A stretch of 64,000 nucleotides of DNA, from assembly GCF_010548305.1 (NCBI RefSeq), contig NZ_JAAGLV010000005.1:124001-188000 (forward strand), in the 5' to 3' direction. Source of the stretch: Streptomyces sp. SID13031. GTDB taxonomy: Bacteria > Actinomycetota > Actinomycetes > Propionibacteriales > Kribbellaceae. Positions 16,772-26,150 of the stretch are shown here, one piece after another. The stretch's first letter is position 1; the number at the start of each line of letters is the position of its first letter. The notes beneath the pieces are model-generated. The model did not search any database and was not told the DNA's origin. It was given only the letters and a program-made list of their open reading frames with translations. The position numbers and the translations under genes were made by a program.

Positions 16772-19700
16772 GTGGTACGCCAGAAGTCGAATCTGGAGAA
16801 CCTCTTCCCCCTGACCCCTGGTCAGGAGGGAATGTTCTTCCACGCCCTCTATACGCCCGACTCGCCGGCGTACCTGAACCAGCTCACCATCCGTCTCGAG
16901 GGCGTTCTTGACCCGGAGCGATTGCGACAGGCTTGGCAGGCCGGCGTCCAACGGCATGACTCCTTGCGTAGCTGCTTTCGATGGGAAGGCCTCGAGCATC
17001 CCCTACAGGTCGTGGTCAGGGATCTGACCGCTGACTGGCAGACCGTCGACCTGGTCGGCGAGTCGCCGCAGATCGTCGAGGAGTGGCTGGCCGACGACCG
17101 GAACCATGGTCTCGATCTCGCAAGGCCCGGGCTCCATCGGGCGAGTCTGCTGCAGACCGGGCCGAACGAATGGCTGTTCGTTCTGACCATCCATCACCTG
17201 GTGATCGACGGCTGGAGCCTGGGGGTGCTGTTCCAGGAGATCTTCCGCTTCTATCGCGACAACGAATTCCAGGCCACCGCGGCGACCGGCTTCCACACCT
17301 ACTCGGAGTGGGTAGCCGGACGAGATGCCGCAGAGACTGAGGCATTCTGGACCCGCGAGCTCGCCGGATTCACCGAGTGTTCCTATCTCGGTATCGACCG
17401 GCGACTGCTCTCCACCGACTGGCGGACCGGATTCGCCGACAGCGAATTCCGGGTGACCCTTCCCCCTGATCGGACCGCGGCTCTGGAGTCGTGGGCCCGG
17501 CGCCAGAAGGTCACGGTCAGCAGCGTTCTGCATGCCGCGTATCTGCTGCTCCTGCATCGCCTCACCGGCTCACGAGATCTCGTCTACGGCGTCACGATGG
17601 CCGGCCGGCCGGCCGATCTGGAGGACGTGTCGCAGATCGTCGGCAACTTCGTCAATGTGCTGCCGGTCAGGGTCTTCGTCGACGACTCGCTGTCTCCCAC
17701 GGCCTGGGTCCGGCAGGTGCAGGACAAGATCTCCGCGGTCGGCGTCTTCCAGCACAGCTCGCTGGCCCAGGTCCAGCGCTGGAGCGACCTTCCGGTCGGC
17801 GAGCCGATCTTCTCCACTTTCGTGACGGTGGAGAACTACCCGTTCGATCGTTCCCTCGGGTCGCCGGACCCGGCTTTGAGACTCAGCGAGGCGCGAGCGT
17901 ACGACCGGACGGTCTATCCACTGAATCTCACCGTCGTTCCGGGTGAGTCGTTGCAGCTGCGGTTCGTTTTCGATACGGGCCGCTTCGCGGCCGCCGACAT
18001 CGCCTGGGCGGCCGACCAGCTGACGGAGTTGCTCGACAGCCTGATCGGCGCCGACGCCGAGGCCTGCGTCGGGGCGCTCCTGCACGCCACCCGGATCCGC
18101 CGTCCAATCACGTCCCAACCGACGCCAAGTCGCCCCTTGGTCAGCGTGTTGGCGAGTTTCGACGCCGCAGTCCTGCGATCGCCGAATGCTGTGGCGTTAC
18201 GGCACGGCGATGACCTGCAGACGTTCGCCGAACTCGATGCGGGCGCATCGTTGATCGCCGCGGCACTGCACGGACGAGGGATCGGCGCCGGCTGCCGGGT
18301 CGCCGTGACGCTGGATCACGAACCTGGGCTGCTGGAGTCGATCATCGGCGTGATGCGGGCAGGTGCCGCGTTCGTTCCGGTCGATCATCGTGCTGCCGAT
18401 CAGCGCGTCGATCGGATCCTCCAGACCGCCGCGGTGGACCTGATGATCGTCAGTTCGGCAGCCGACCCCATCCGTGGCGTCACCCCTGCCACGTTGCGAC
18501 GGGAGGGCGAAAAGCTTCCCGCCCGGGCACTGCCGCTGCCGGACATCGATCTGGACAGCACCGCGTATCTGCTGTTCACCTCCGGCTCCACAGGTGAGCC
18601 CAAGGGAGTGGTCGTCTCGCATCGGTCGCTGGCCAACTACCTGGACTGGTCAGTCGAGACCTACTTGTGTTTCGGCGCCGGCGGAGCGCCCCTCTACAGC
18701 TCGATCGGCTTCGACTTGACCATCACAAGTCTCTTCGCGCCACTTGCGGCTGGGCGGCCGGTCGACCTGATCTCCAGTCGGCAAGGCATCGACGGCGTCG
18801 CCGAACTGTTGGCGCAGGGGCGCTCGTTCGACTTCGTCAAAGTCACACCCTCCCATCTGCGGATGCTGGTGGCGGCTTGCGAGGCCAGGCCCCCCCAAGG
18901 CCAGATCAGCTGCTTGGTGGTCGGGGGAGAGCAACTGCCGGAGGACGTCGTCCGGGCATGGTGGGCAATCAGCCCGCAGACGGTCGTTCTGAACGAGTAC
19001 GGTCCGACTGAGGCGACGGTCGGCTGCTGCGTCCATGAGGTCAAGGCTGAACAGGATCTGGCCGGCCGGATTCCGATCGGCACCGCGATACCGGGTGCGG
19101 TGCTGCATGTCTTGGATGAGCGAGGTGATGCGGTTGTGGATGGCGTCACCGGAGAGCTCTTCATCGGCGGCGTCTGTCTGGCCGATGGGTATTTCGGGCG
19201 TGCGGACCTTACCGAGCAGCGCTTCGGACCCGGTGGCGACACTGACGCACCAACCCGCCTGTATCGCACCGGAGACCTGGTCCGCAAGCTGCCCAGCGGG
19301 GACCTCGTGTATCTCGGTCGCAACGACGACCAGCTGAAAGTCCGTGGTTACCGGATCGAGCCCGCCGAAATCGAAACCGCCCTTCGGCGTGATCCTCAGG
19401 TGAAGGACTGCCTCGTGGGCCGCTGGCAGCGTGCGGTGGATGACGAACGCCTGGTGGGATATGTGGTGCCCGACCCCGAGGCAGTCTGGTCCGCCTTGAT
19501 CGAACGGCTCACGACGAATCTCGCGGTCCAACTACCGCTCCATATGGTTCCCGATCACTTCGTACGTATCGATGCGGTCCCGCAGACGGTCAACGGCAAG
19601 ATCGATCGTGGCAGTCTGCCCCAGCCCGAGCTCTCGGCGGACCGTGGTCACCAGGCGGAGAACATCGCGCCGCGCGACGTCGTGGAGTTGCGGGTGGCCG

Positions 19701-20725
19701 TCATCTGGAAGGGTCTCCTCGGGCTGGACGTCATCGACGTCCGCACGCCCTTCTTCGAACTCGGCGGACACTCGATCCTCGCGGTTCGGATGATGGCGCA
19801 GTTGAAGAAGGCCTTCGGACGAGCATTGCCACTGTCTTCGCTGCTCGGCGGCGGGACGATCGAGACCATTGCCGCGATGCTCCGCAGCGATGGCGAGATC
19901 GAGTGGACCAGCCTGGTCCCAATCCAGCCCTCGGGTGACCGGCAGGCATCCTTCTGGGTTCACGCTGCCGGCGGAAATGTCTTGTCGTACGTGCCCATCG
20001 CTGAGCGCATCGGTTCGGACTTCCCCATGTACGGGTTGCAGGCCCGGGGACTGGAACGAGATCAAGAGCCGATCGGCGACCTCCAGCGGATGGCTTCGAC
20101 CTACACCGAGGCGATTCGTACTCAGCAGCCGGCTGGGCCCTACATCGTTGCCGGCTGGTCGTTCGGCGGCATGGTGGCGCTGGAGATAGCGAACCAGCTC
20201 ATCGACCTGGGTGAAGAGGTAGCCGAGTTGATCATGGTCGATACCGGCACCAACGACGCATCACCGCGCACCATGGATCCGCAGGACCCCGCCTTCCTCT
20301 CGGGAGTGGCGCAGTTCATCAGCAACGGCCACGTCGCGGGGCTGAGTGCCGCGGAACTTTCGGCCGTCGCTCCGGACGATCGCGTGAATCACGTGGTGGA
20401 GCTCGGCAGATCGGCCGGTACGCTGCCGCCCGGTTTCGAGGTCGCCGATCTGGACCGGTTCCTCGCCGTCTACGCGGCCTGCAATGAGGCCTACCGGGCC
20501 TACCGGCCACGTCAGTTGCCACCTCGTACGACGTTGGTTCGCGCCGAACAGAACCCGGACCCGGATCCGCAGCTCGGCTGGTCGATGCCCGCAGGTGGCC
20601 GTCTGCGCGTGATCGACGCCCCCGGCAACCACGTAACCGTGATGAACGGGAGCAACATCGAGGCGTTCGCTCCAGAGTTGGCGAAGACCCTGGTCGAAGC
20701 ATCGCAGTGGTGTGACTCCATCTGA
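16772..20725 (+). CDS. Nonribosomal peptide synthetase, terminal module C-A-T-TE
   Basis: 1317 residues from the GTG at 16772, two bases after the preceding stop. GGAAGGA lies just upstream, and the C domain starts at once (NLFPLTPGQEGMFFHALY). The frame extends upstream inside the previous gene, but that stretch is antisense-like and rejected. Domains: C (HHLVIDG near 142), A (FTSGSTGEPKG near 605), T (GGHSIL near 1000), thioesterase (GWSFGG near 1130, catalytic Ser). Specificity residues by eye are D-L-T-K-V-G-E-V-G-K, which matches the asparagine pattern. This protein adds the last residue and releases the chain by hydrolysis or cyclisation. The C domain follows an epimerase module, so it should be the D-donor type. 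Confidence 0.95.
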   Translation: MVRQKSNLENLFPLTPGQEGMFFHALYTPDSPAYLNQLTIRLEGVLDPERLRQAWQAGVQRHDSLRSCFRWEGLEHPLQVVVRDLTADWQTVDLVGESPQIVEEWLADDRNHGLDLARPGLHRASLLQTGPNEWLFVLTIHHLVIDGWSLGVLFQEIFRFYRDNEFQATAATGFHTYSEWVAGRDAAETEAFWTRELAGFTECSYLGIDRRLLSTDWRTGFADSEFRVTLPPDRTAALESWARRQKVTVSSVLHAAYLLLLHRLTGSRDLVYGVTMAGRPADLEDVSQIVGNFVNVLPVRVFVDDSLSPTAWVRQVQDKISAVGVFQHSSLAQVQRWSDLPVGEPIFSTFVTVENYPFDRSLGSPDPALRLSEARAYDRTVYPLNLTVVPGESLQLRFVFDTGRFAAADIAWAADQLTELLDSLIGADAEACVGALLHATRIRRPITSQPTPSRPLVSVLASFDAAVLRSPNAVALRHGDDLQTFAELDAGASLIAAALHGRGIGAGCRVAVTLDHEPGLLESIIGVMRAGAAFVPVDHRAADQRVDRILQTAAVDLMIVSSAADPIRGVTPATLRREGEKLPARALPLPDIDLDSTAYLLFTSGSTGEPKGVVVSHRSLANYLDWSVETYLCFGAGGAPLYSSIGFDLTITSLFAPLAAGRPVDLISSRQGIDGVAELLAQGRSFDFVKVTPSHLRMLVAACEARPPQGQISCLVVGGEQLPEDVVRAWWAISPQTVVLNEYGPTEATVGCCVHEVKAEQDLAGRIPIGTAIPGAVLHVLDERGDAVVDGVTGELFIGGVCLADGYFGRADLTEQRFGPGGDTDAPTRLYRTGDLVRKLPSGDLVYLGRNDDQLKVRGYRIEPAEIETALRRDPQVKDCLVGRWQRAVDDERLVGYVVPDPEAVWSALIERLTTNLAVQLPLHMVPDHFVRIDAVPQTVNGKIDRGSLPQPELSADRGHQAENIAPRDVVELRVAVIWKGLLGLDVIDVRTPFFELGGHSILAVRMMAQLKKAFGRALPLSSLLGGGTIETIAAMLRSDGEIEWTSLVPIQPSGDRQASFWVHAAGGNVLSYVPIAERIGSDFPMYGLQARGLERDQEPIGDLQRMASTYTEAIRTQQPAGPYIVAGWSFGGMVALEIANQLIDLGEEVAELIMVDTGTNDASPRTMDPQDPAFLSGVAQFISNGHVAGLSAAELSAVAPDDRVNHVVELGRSAGTLPPGFEVADLDRFLAVYAACNEAYRAYRPRQLPPRTTLVRAEQNPDPDPQLGWSMPAGGRLRVIDAPGNHVTVMNGSNIEAFAPELAKTLVEASQWCDSI

Positions 20726-20757
20726 CCTTCATCTACCCGGCGAGAGGACCGCATAGC

Positions 20758-21729
20758 ATGGCATTCGCAACGTCCCAGTTGCATCCCGATGAGCCGCTGC
20801 CTTTGGTCGTTCACCCGGACGGGGGCGACCTGATCGACCTGGTTCGTGACCATGCCGGTGAGCTGGATGCTGCCTTGGACAAGCATGGCGCCCTCCTGTT
20901 CCGTGGCTTCGGCGTGGATACGGCCGAGGCCATGGGACAGGCAGCCGAAGCACTGTGCCGGGACCTGTTCGACGAGAACGGTGAGCATGCCCACGATGCG
21001 GTGGCGAAGAATGTGTATACGCCGGTCGAATACAGCTCGTCGTCGAAACTGCTCTGGCACACTGAGAATTCATTCAATCATCGCTGGCCCAGCAGACTCT
21101 TGTTCGCGGCGGCGGTACCTGCGGCCAGCGGGGGCCAGACGCCGCTGGTTGACAACCGCCGGCTGTGGCGTGCGCTGGATCCAGCAGTGCGGGAGGCTTT
21201 CGCGACGGCCGGTGTGACGTATGCCCGTAGTTACGGGACTGGCGTCGGCCTTGACTGGCAGCAGATCTTCGGCACCGACGACAAAGAGCAAATAGAGGCT
21301 CATCTTGCAGAGAACCTCTTTGAATGGGAGTGGCTGCAAGGCGGAGGTCTGCGCACCCGAAGCCACCGGCCGGCCGCGGTCCGACACCCCGCGACCGGCC
21401 AGCCGACCTGGTTCGCCCAGGTGGCTCACTGGCATCCATCCTGTCTGGACTCCGACACGCGAGAGGCGCTGGAGATACTGTTCGGCGAGGATGATCTGCC
21501 ACGTGACTGCTTCCTGGGTTCTGCCGAGCGCATCTCCGACGAGTGGATGGCGTCGATCCTCACGGCGTACGAGAGCCTGGAGGTGGTCTTCGACTGGGAG
21601 AAGGGCGACCTGCTGCTGGTCGACAACCTCTCCGTCTCGCACGCCCGGCAGCCGTACACAGGGGAGCGGAAGCTTCTAGTTGCCCTCGGCAACATGATGT
21701 CGTTCGCCGAGGTCGAGCCGGTACTGTGA
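20758..21729 (+). CDS. Fe(II)/2-oxoglutarate oxygenase, SyrP/AsnO-like
   Basis: 323 residues of the TauD/clavaminate synthase-like superfamily. The iron triad is visible: HTE (about residues 101-103) with the first His and acid, and a distal His in SVSHARQPYTGER, whose Arg should bind 2-oxoglutarate. GALLFRGF near the front is typical. Members in NRPS clusters hydroxylate the beta carbon of Asp or Asn, free (AsnO) or carrier-bound (SyrP), or Arg (VioC, MppO). The neighbouring Asn-type terminal module and the free-standing Asp-type A domain make beta-hydroxy-Asp or beta-hydroxy-Asn the best guess. It starts 32 bases after the terminal synthetase. Chemistry class is well supported; the substrate is inference. 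Confidence 0.9.
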   Translation: MAFATSQLHPDEPLPLVVHPDGGDLIDLVRDHAGELDAALDKHGALLFRGFGVDTAEAMGQAAEALCRDLFDENGEHAHDAVAKNVYTPVEYSSSSKLLWHTENSFNHRWPSRLLFAAAVPAASGGQTPLVDNRRLWRALDPAVREAFATAGVTYARSYGTGVGLDWQQIFGTDDKEQIEAHLAENLFEWEWLQGGGLRTRSHRPAAVRHPATGQPTWFAQVAHWHPSCLDSDTREALEILFGEDDLPRDCFLGSAERISDEWMASILTAYESLEVVFDWEKGDLLLVDNLSVSHARQPYTGERKLLVALGNMMSFAEVEPVL

Positions 21730-21782
21730 CCACGGCCTCGGCCGTTTGTGAAGTGATTCTGTCCGGTGGAAGAAGGAGACTC

Positions 21783-22565
21783 GTGATCGACCTGCGCGGT
21801 ATGCACCGCAACCATCAAGCGTTCTGGTCCCAGATGGCGCGGACAGCCGGCGGAGAGGTCGACCAACTCGCCGGTGGGCTGTTGGTGACCACTGGCATCC
21901 CGGCGGCTCCGTTCAACCAGCTTCACTGCGACCCGGGCATGGAAGGGTCGTCCACCATCGCCGAAGCGGCTGCTCATTTCGAGAAACTCGGCCTTCCCTG
22001 GCGGATCGTGTGCGAAGCGCAGAGCCCAGAAGCCGAGGAGTTCAGCCGGGAACGGCACGGCGAATCCCAGCCGTTGTATCCCATTCTGAGCAGGGACGTC
22101 GAACAGGGTCGCGCACCGACGCCGGTGGCCGGACTGCAGTTCGTCACCGCCGGCGACCTCGGAGACCTTCAGGCATTCGTCAACTGCGCCGGGGCCTGCT
22201 ATCAGCACGACCCCGCGCTGATCCAGAAGCTGGTCTCGTCCGAGGCGCTGGTGGATGAGGACTTCCAGTTTCATCTGGGCATGGTGGCGGGAGATTGCGT
22301 TGCCATCAGCGTCGGAGTCAGCAACGGGCAGACAGCGGGCGCCTACTTCGTCGGCGTACGGCCCGAGCATCGCGGCAAGGGCTACGGTCGGGCCCTGACC
22401 GAGCAAGCGCTCCTCGGCGCCACGTCGGCGCAGACGCGAACCGCGGTTCTCCAGGCCACCCCGGACGGCCTACCGGTGTACCTGAGGATGGGATTCCGGC
22501 ATGTTGGCGACTACCACAACTCGGACCTCCCGGTCTCCGCCGCAGGGGTGCTGGATGGCAGCTGA
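21783..22565 (+). CDS. GNAT-family N-acetyltransferase with an extra N-terminal region
   Basis: 260 residues from the GTG at 21783, preceded by AGAAGGAG (21771-21778). Another possible GTG start at 21726 overlaps the oxygenase stop as GTGA. The C-terminal half is a GNAT domain: GVRPEHRGKGYGRAL is the acetyl-CoA binding motif A and MGFRHVGDYHN is the end motif. The first 110 residues or so (RNHQAFWSQMARTAGGEVDQL) resemble the N-terminal region seen in several actinobacterial GNAT proteins. It lies between the oxygenase and the free-standing A domain, overlapping the latter by 11 bases. It could acylate the product for resistance or for structure; not determined. Confidence 0.85.
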   Translation: MIDLRGMHRNHQAFWSQMARTAGGEVDQLAGGLLVTTGIPAAPFNQLHCDPGMEGSSTIAEAAAHFEKLGLPWRIVCEAQSPEAEEFSRERHGESQPLYPILSRDVEQGRAPTPVAGLQFVTAGDLGDLQAFVNCAGACYQHDPALIQKLVSSEALVDEDFQFHLGMVAGDCVAISVGVSNGQTAGAYFVGVRPEHRGKGYGRALTEQALLGATSAQTRTAVLQATPDGLPVYLRMGFRHVGDYHNSDLPVSAAGVLDGS

Positions 22566-24069
22566 AGTATCGGTGATCCGGCTGTTCGAAGAGCAAGCCG
22601 GTCGGTGGCCCGATCGGCCGGCCGTGGTCGCCCAAGACGGCAGTCTGACTTACCGCGAGCTGGACCAGTTGTCCGGACGTATCGCTCGGGTCCTGCGCGC
22701 GACGAATCCGCCCGGTGACACACCGGTAGCAGTGATGGCTGACCGCGGCACCTTACAAATTGCGGGAATCCTGGCGACGATGCGCGTTGCCGCACCCTAC
22801 TTCTGCGTCGACCTGGAGCAGCCGGCGAGCAGACAGGACGGACAGCTGGCGGACTCCGGGGCGAGGGTTGTCCTCACAGATCGGCCAAGGCCCGCAGTTC
22901 GGGGCGACGTCGTGGACATGACTCAACTGCCGACCGTCACGACTATGCCCGAGGCAACCGACTCGGAGTTGGCGTACATCGTCTATACCTCCGGCTCGTC
23001 GGGCACTCCAAAAGGTGTCGCGGTCACCGGGGCCGGACTGGCCAACTACTCCCGCTACATCGTTGATCTGCTGGACTGCCCGGCAAGTGGTGGCGCCTTC
23101 GCCTCGGTGACCAGTTTGGCCACCGACCTCGGAAACACTGCCGTGTTTCCGGCCCTGATTTCCGGCGGCTGCCTACATCTTGTGTCTACTGATGTCGCTC
23201 GTGATCCAGTGGACTTCGCTGCGTACATGCAAAACCATCGCATCGACTATCTGAAGATCACGCCGTCGCACCTATCTGCTCTGCTGGACTATCCCGACCC
23301 CGACGTTCTGCCACGCCGGGCGTTGGTGCTGGGCGGAGAGACCGCCCGCTGGGACCTGGTGGATTCGGTGCGCCGACTCGGCGACTGCCGAATCATCAAC
23401 CACTACGGACCGACCGAGACGACGGTAGGTTCGCTGACTCATGAGGTAGCGCAGGTCCCGCGGTCAGCTCATCGGGCCGCTGCCTCAGTGCCGATCGGAG
23501 GACCGATCGCCGCGACCTGGATCCACGTCGTCGATCAGCGGATCCAGCCAGTGCCGGTGGGAGAGACCGGCGAGTTGCTCGTCTCGGGCGCGGGCCTCGC
23601 CCAGGGCTACTGGAAATCGCCCGAACTGACTGCCGAGCGCTTCATCTTCCTCGATGACGGGAGTCGGGCATACCGGACCGGCGATGTCGTGCGCCAGTTG
23701 GACGACGGTGCGGTGGAGTTCATCGGGCGAGCGGATGGTCAGCTGAAAGTCCGCGGCCATCGCGTCGAGCCCGGCGAGATCGAGACGCTCCTGTGCCGGC
23801 ACCCCGAGGTCAGCCAGGCCGTGGTGCTGCCGACGGTCGATGAATTCAACGGTACCTCCCTGACCGGGTACGTGGTCGCGGTACCCGGTGGTCGACCGAC
23901 CCCGGTCGAGCTGCTGAAGTATCTGGCGGAGTTGCTGCCAAGCCATCTGGTGCCTGCCGCGATAACGGTGCTGAAGCGGCTGCCGTTCCTGGCCAGCGGC
24001 AAGGTCGATCGAGCCGCGTTGTCTCAGCAAGAATCCCTGCCCATCGTCCAGGGAATGGTGAGGACGTGA
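22555..24069 (+). CDS. Free-standing NRPS adenylation domain, predicted Asp-specific
   Basis: 504 residues from the ATG at 22555. It is a complete A domain: YTSGSSGTPKG (A3), YGPTETT (A5), YRTGD (A7), KVRGHRVEPGEIE (A8), and LASGKVDR (A10, with the catalytic Lys). It stops right after A10, so it has no carrier domain. The A4-A5 region (ATDLGNTAVF, LKITPSHL, VLGGE, INHYGPTE) gives by eye D-L-T-K-V-G-H-V-G-K, very near the aspartate code. An enzyme of this kind must load a carrier domain on another protein. The only A-less carrier in the window is the second T domain of the 3950-9877 synthetase. It overlaps the GNAT gene by 11 bases and the exporter by 4. Confidence 0.92.
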   Translation: MAAEVSVIRLFEEQAGRWPDRPAVVAQDGSLTYRELDQLSGRIARVLRATNPPGDTPVAVMADRGTLQIAGILATMRVAAPYFCVDLEQPASRQDGQLADSGARVVLTDRPRPAVRGDVVDMTQLPTVTTMPEATDSELAYIVYTSGSSGTPKGVAVTGAGLANYSRYIVDLLDCPASGGAFASVTSLATDLGNTAVFPALISGGCLHLVSTDVARDPVDFAAYMQNHRIDYLKITPSHLSALLDYPDPDVLPRRALVLGGETARWDLVDSVRRLGDCRIINHYGPTETTVGSLTHEVAQVPRSAHRAAASVPIGGPIAATWIHVVDQRIQPVPVGETGELLVSGAGLAQGYWKSPELTAERFIFLDDGSRAYRTGDVVRQLDDGAVEFIGRADGQLKVRGHRVEPGEIETLLCRHPEVSQAVVLPTVDEFNGTSLTGYVVAVPGGRPTPVELLKYLAELLPSHLVPAAITVLKRLPFLASGKVDRAALSQQESLPIVQGMVRT

Positions 24070-25349
24070 CCAGCGACGACGCAGTACCGGGTCAGCGGCC
24101 TCGAATCGGTGGCGGGTTGGGTCGGCTACTACTTCCGAATCCGGCCTGGGGTCCGCTTGCGCTATGGGGCTTCATCACGACGGTTGGCAGTGGGATGTTC
24201 GCGGCCGGTGGGGTTGTCTACTTCATCCGCGGCGTCGGGCTCAGTAGCCACGAAGTTGCGCTCGGCCTCACCATCTCCGGCCTGCTCGCCTTGGGGTTCG
24301 GCCTTCCCATCGGACACTTGGCCGACCGGCTGGGCGCGAGAACTCTCTGCATCGTGACGCTCCTCGTTCGCGCCGGCGGAACGTTGCTCTTCCTGTGGGC
24401 CGGTTCATTCGAGGCGTTCCTCGCCGCCGCGATTCTGGTGGCCGGTGCCGACATCGGAGGCGGAGCCGCCGGCGGCGCACTGATCGCGGGTGTCGGCGGA
24501 ACCGATCGCGTGAAGCTTCGCGCCTATCTGCACTCCGTGACCAACGCAGGGGTCGCAGTCGGGGCAGGGGCCGCTGGCATCCTCCTCGCGTTTGACAGCC
24601 AGGCGGCGTACCGGCTGATGATCGTCGGCATCGCCGTTGCGCCGGTTGGCGCTGCTCTGGTGCTCCTGTGGGTTGCGCAGCTACCGCCGGTCCCCAAGCC
24701 GGTTGGGTCTGGCCGTTGGGAATCGTTGCGAGACCGCCGCTACTTGACCGTCACGGCCCTGCACTCGCTGCTCAGCCTGCATTTCGAGGTCCTTACCTTC
24801 GCGGTTCCGTTGTGGCTACTGCACACGGGCGTCGCGCCTACGTGGCTCATCTCTGTTCTTCTCATCATCAACACAGCCATGGTGGTGCTACTCCAGGTGC
24901 CGGCCAGTAGGGGCGTGGTTTCCATCCCGTCTGCCGCAGCCGTCGGACGCCGATCTGGAGGAATTCTCCTGCTGGCCTGTGCGGTGATCGGTACGGCGGG
25001 CTATCTGTCTGCCTGGATTGCCATCACCTGCTTTGTCGTCGGCACCGCACTGCTGACTGTCGGAGAACTCTTCCAGTCCGCCTCGTCGTTCGGTCTCAGC
25101 TTCGACCTCGCACCTGATCACGCCCAGGGCCAGTACCAGGGCATGTTCGCGCTGGGACGAGGCGGAGCGAAGGCCATCGCTCCTGCACTGCTCGCCTATC
25201 CGTGTGTGCAGTGGGGTTTGGCCGGCTGGGTGGCGGTAGGCGCGGGGCTCGCGCTGACGGGCCTTCTGCTGCCCATGGCTACGCGAATCGCCGCAACTAC
25301 GCCACCCGCCGGTACTGCGAAGGACGCGGCAGCGAAGTACTCAGGCTAG
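24066..25349 (+). CDS. MFS transporter, probable peptide exporter
   Basis: 427 residues, GTG start overlapping the A-domain stop (GTGA), so co-translated with the cluster. Hydrophobic helices alternate with short loops. The first cytoplasmic loop has the MFS signature region GHLADRLGARTL. About 12 membrane helices are expected for this length. Position at the end of the biosynthetic operon suggests export of, and self-resistance to, the peptide. Its end overlaps the convergent metallophosphoesterase by 9 bases, which marks the right edge of the cluster. Confidence 0.9.
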   Translation: MTSDDAVPGQRPRIGGGLGRLLLPNPAWGPLALWGFITTVGSGMFAAGGVVYFIRGVGLSSHEVALGLTISGLLALGFGLPIGHLADRLGARTLCIVTLLVRAGGTLLFLWAGSFEAFLAAAILVAGADIGGGAAGGALIAGVGGTDRVKLRAYLHSVTNAGVAVGAGAAGILLAFDSQAAYRLMIVGIAVAPVGAALVLLWVAQLPPVPKPVGSGRWESLRDRRYLTVTALHSLLSLHFEVLTFAVPLWLLHTGVAPTWLISVLLIINTAMVVLLQVPASRGVVSIPSAAAVGRRSGGILLLACAVIGTAGYLSAWIAITCFVVGTALLTVGELFQSASSFGLSFDLAPDHAQGQYQGMFALGRGGAKAIAPALLAYPCVQWGLAGWVAVGAGLALTGLLLPMATRIAATTPPAGTAKDAAAKYSG

Positions 25350-26087
25350 GGCGCGGTAGACCGTGACCAGAGGTTGACCTTCGGCGGCGATGTGGAGGGC
25401 CAGGCCGGGTGGGGCCCCGGTGTCGACGAGGCCGTTGGCCGCGGCCGGCTCGAAAGGTAGTGGGGCGGTGGATCTGATGCCGGGGGCAACCAATAGCGGG
25501 TGGCCGGCGAAGGTTGTCGAGATGCCGTTGTGGACGTGGCCGGTGAGGATGGCGGTGATCGGCCGGCCGCGGAGCACGGCGGCGAACGGTTCGGCGTCCT
25601 GGAGGATCCATTGGTCGAGGATCGGGTGCTGAAGCTTGTTCGGCGGATGGTGGAACGCCACGAAGAGCGGCCCGTCCACAGGCTCATCGAGGACTGCGGT
25701 CAGCCACTCGAGTGACTCCGCGCTGAGCAAGCCGTGGTCCTCACCCGGTACCGAGGTGTCGAGCAGCACGAAGCGGGCTTCGCCGACGTCCCGCACCTGG
25801 TGCACCGGATGCCCCTGGCCGGGGGAGTCGATGGGGAGGCCGGCGCGGAGTGGGGCGCTGATGTCATGGTTGCCGGGCAACAGCAGCACCGGAACGTCGA
25901 GGGTGAACTCGGCTGCGACTTCCGCGTACTCCGAGGGGAGCCCGTGGTCGGCGAGATCCCCGGTCACCAGCACCACATCGACCGGGCGCGAGAACGCCTT
26001 GAGGTAGTCCAGGACACTGCGCAGCCGGTCCCGGGGCACCGAGGACCCATCCAGGTGCGGGTCACTGAGATGAGCGATCACGTACAT
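25341..26087 (-). CDS. Metallophosphoesterase (calcineurin-like; CpdA/3',5'-cNMP phosphodiesterase type)
   Basis: 248 residues from the ATG at 26087, chosen because GGGAGG sits 5 bases before it. A longer frame from 26120 lacks such a site. Dinuclear metal motifs in order: LSDPHLDG (D-x-H), VTGDLADHG (GDxxD), LLPGNHD (GNHD), and TGHVHNG (GHxH). This set defines class III phosphodiesterases that cleave cyclic nucleotides or other phosphoesters. No signal peptide, so cytosolic. The next gene upstream on the strand is the PstS-like protein, 63 bases away; no functional link is evident. Confidence 0.9.
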   Translation of the reverse strand: MYVIAHLSDPHLDGSSVPRDRLRSVLDYLKAFSRPVDVVLVTGDLADHGLPSEYAEVAAEFTLDVPVLLLPGNHDISAPLRAGLPIDSPGQGHPVHQVRDVGEARFVLLDTSVPGEDHGLLSAESLEWLTAVLDEPVDGPLFVAFHHPPNKLQHPILDQWILQDAEPFAAVLRGRPITAILTGHVHNGISTTFAGHPLLVAPGIRSTAPLPFEPAAANGLVDTGAPPGLALHIAAEGQPLVTVYRALA

Positions 26088-26150
26088 CCGAACCTCCCAC
26101 GAGCTAATGACAGAGCTCAAACCTACCGTTAGGGAAGGTCGCAGTCAGCG

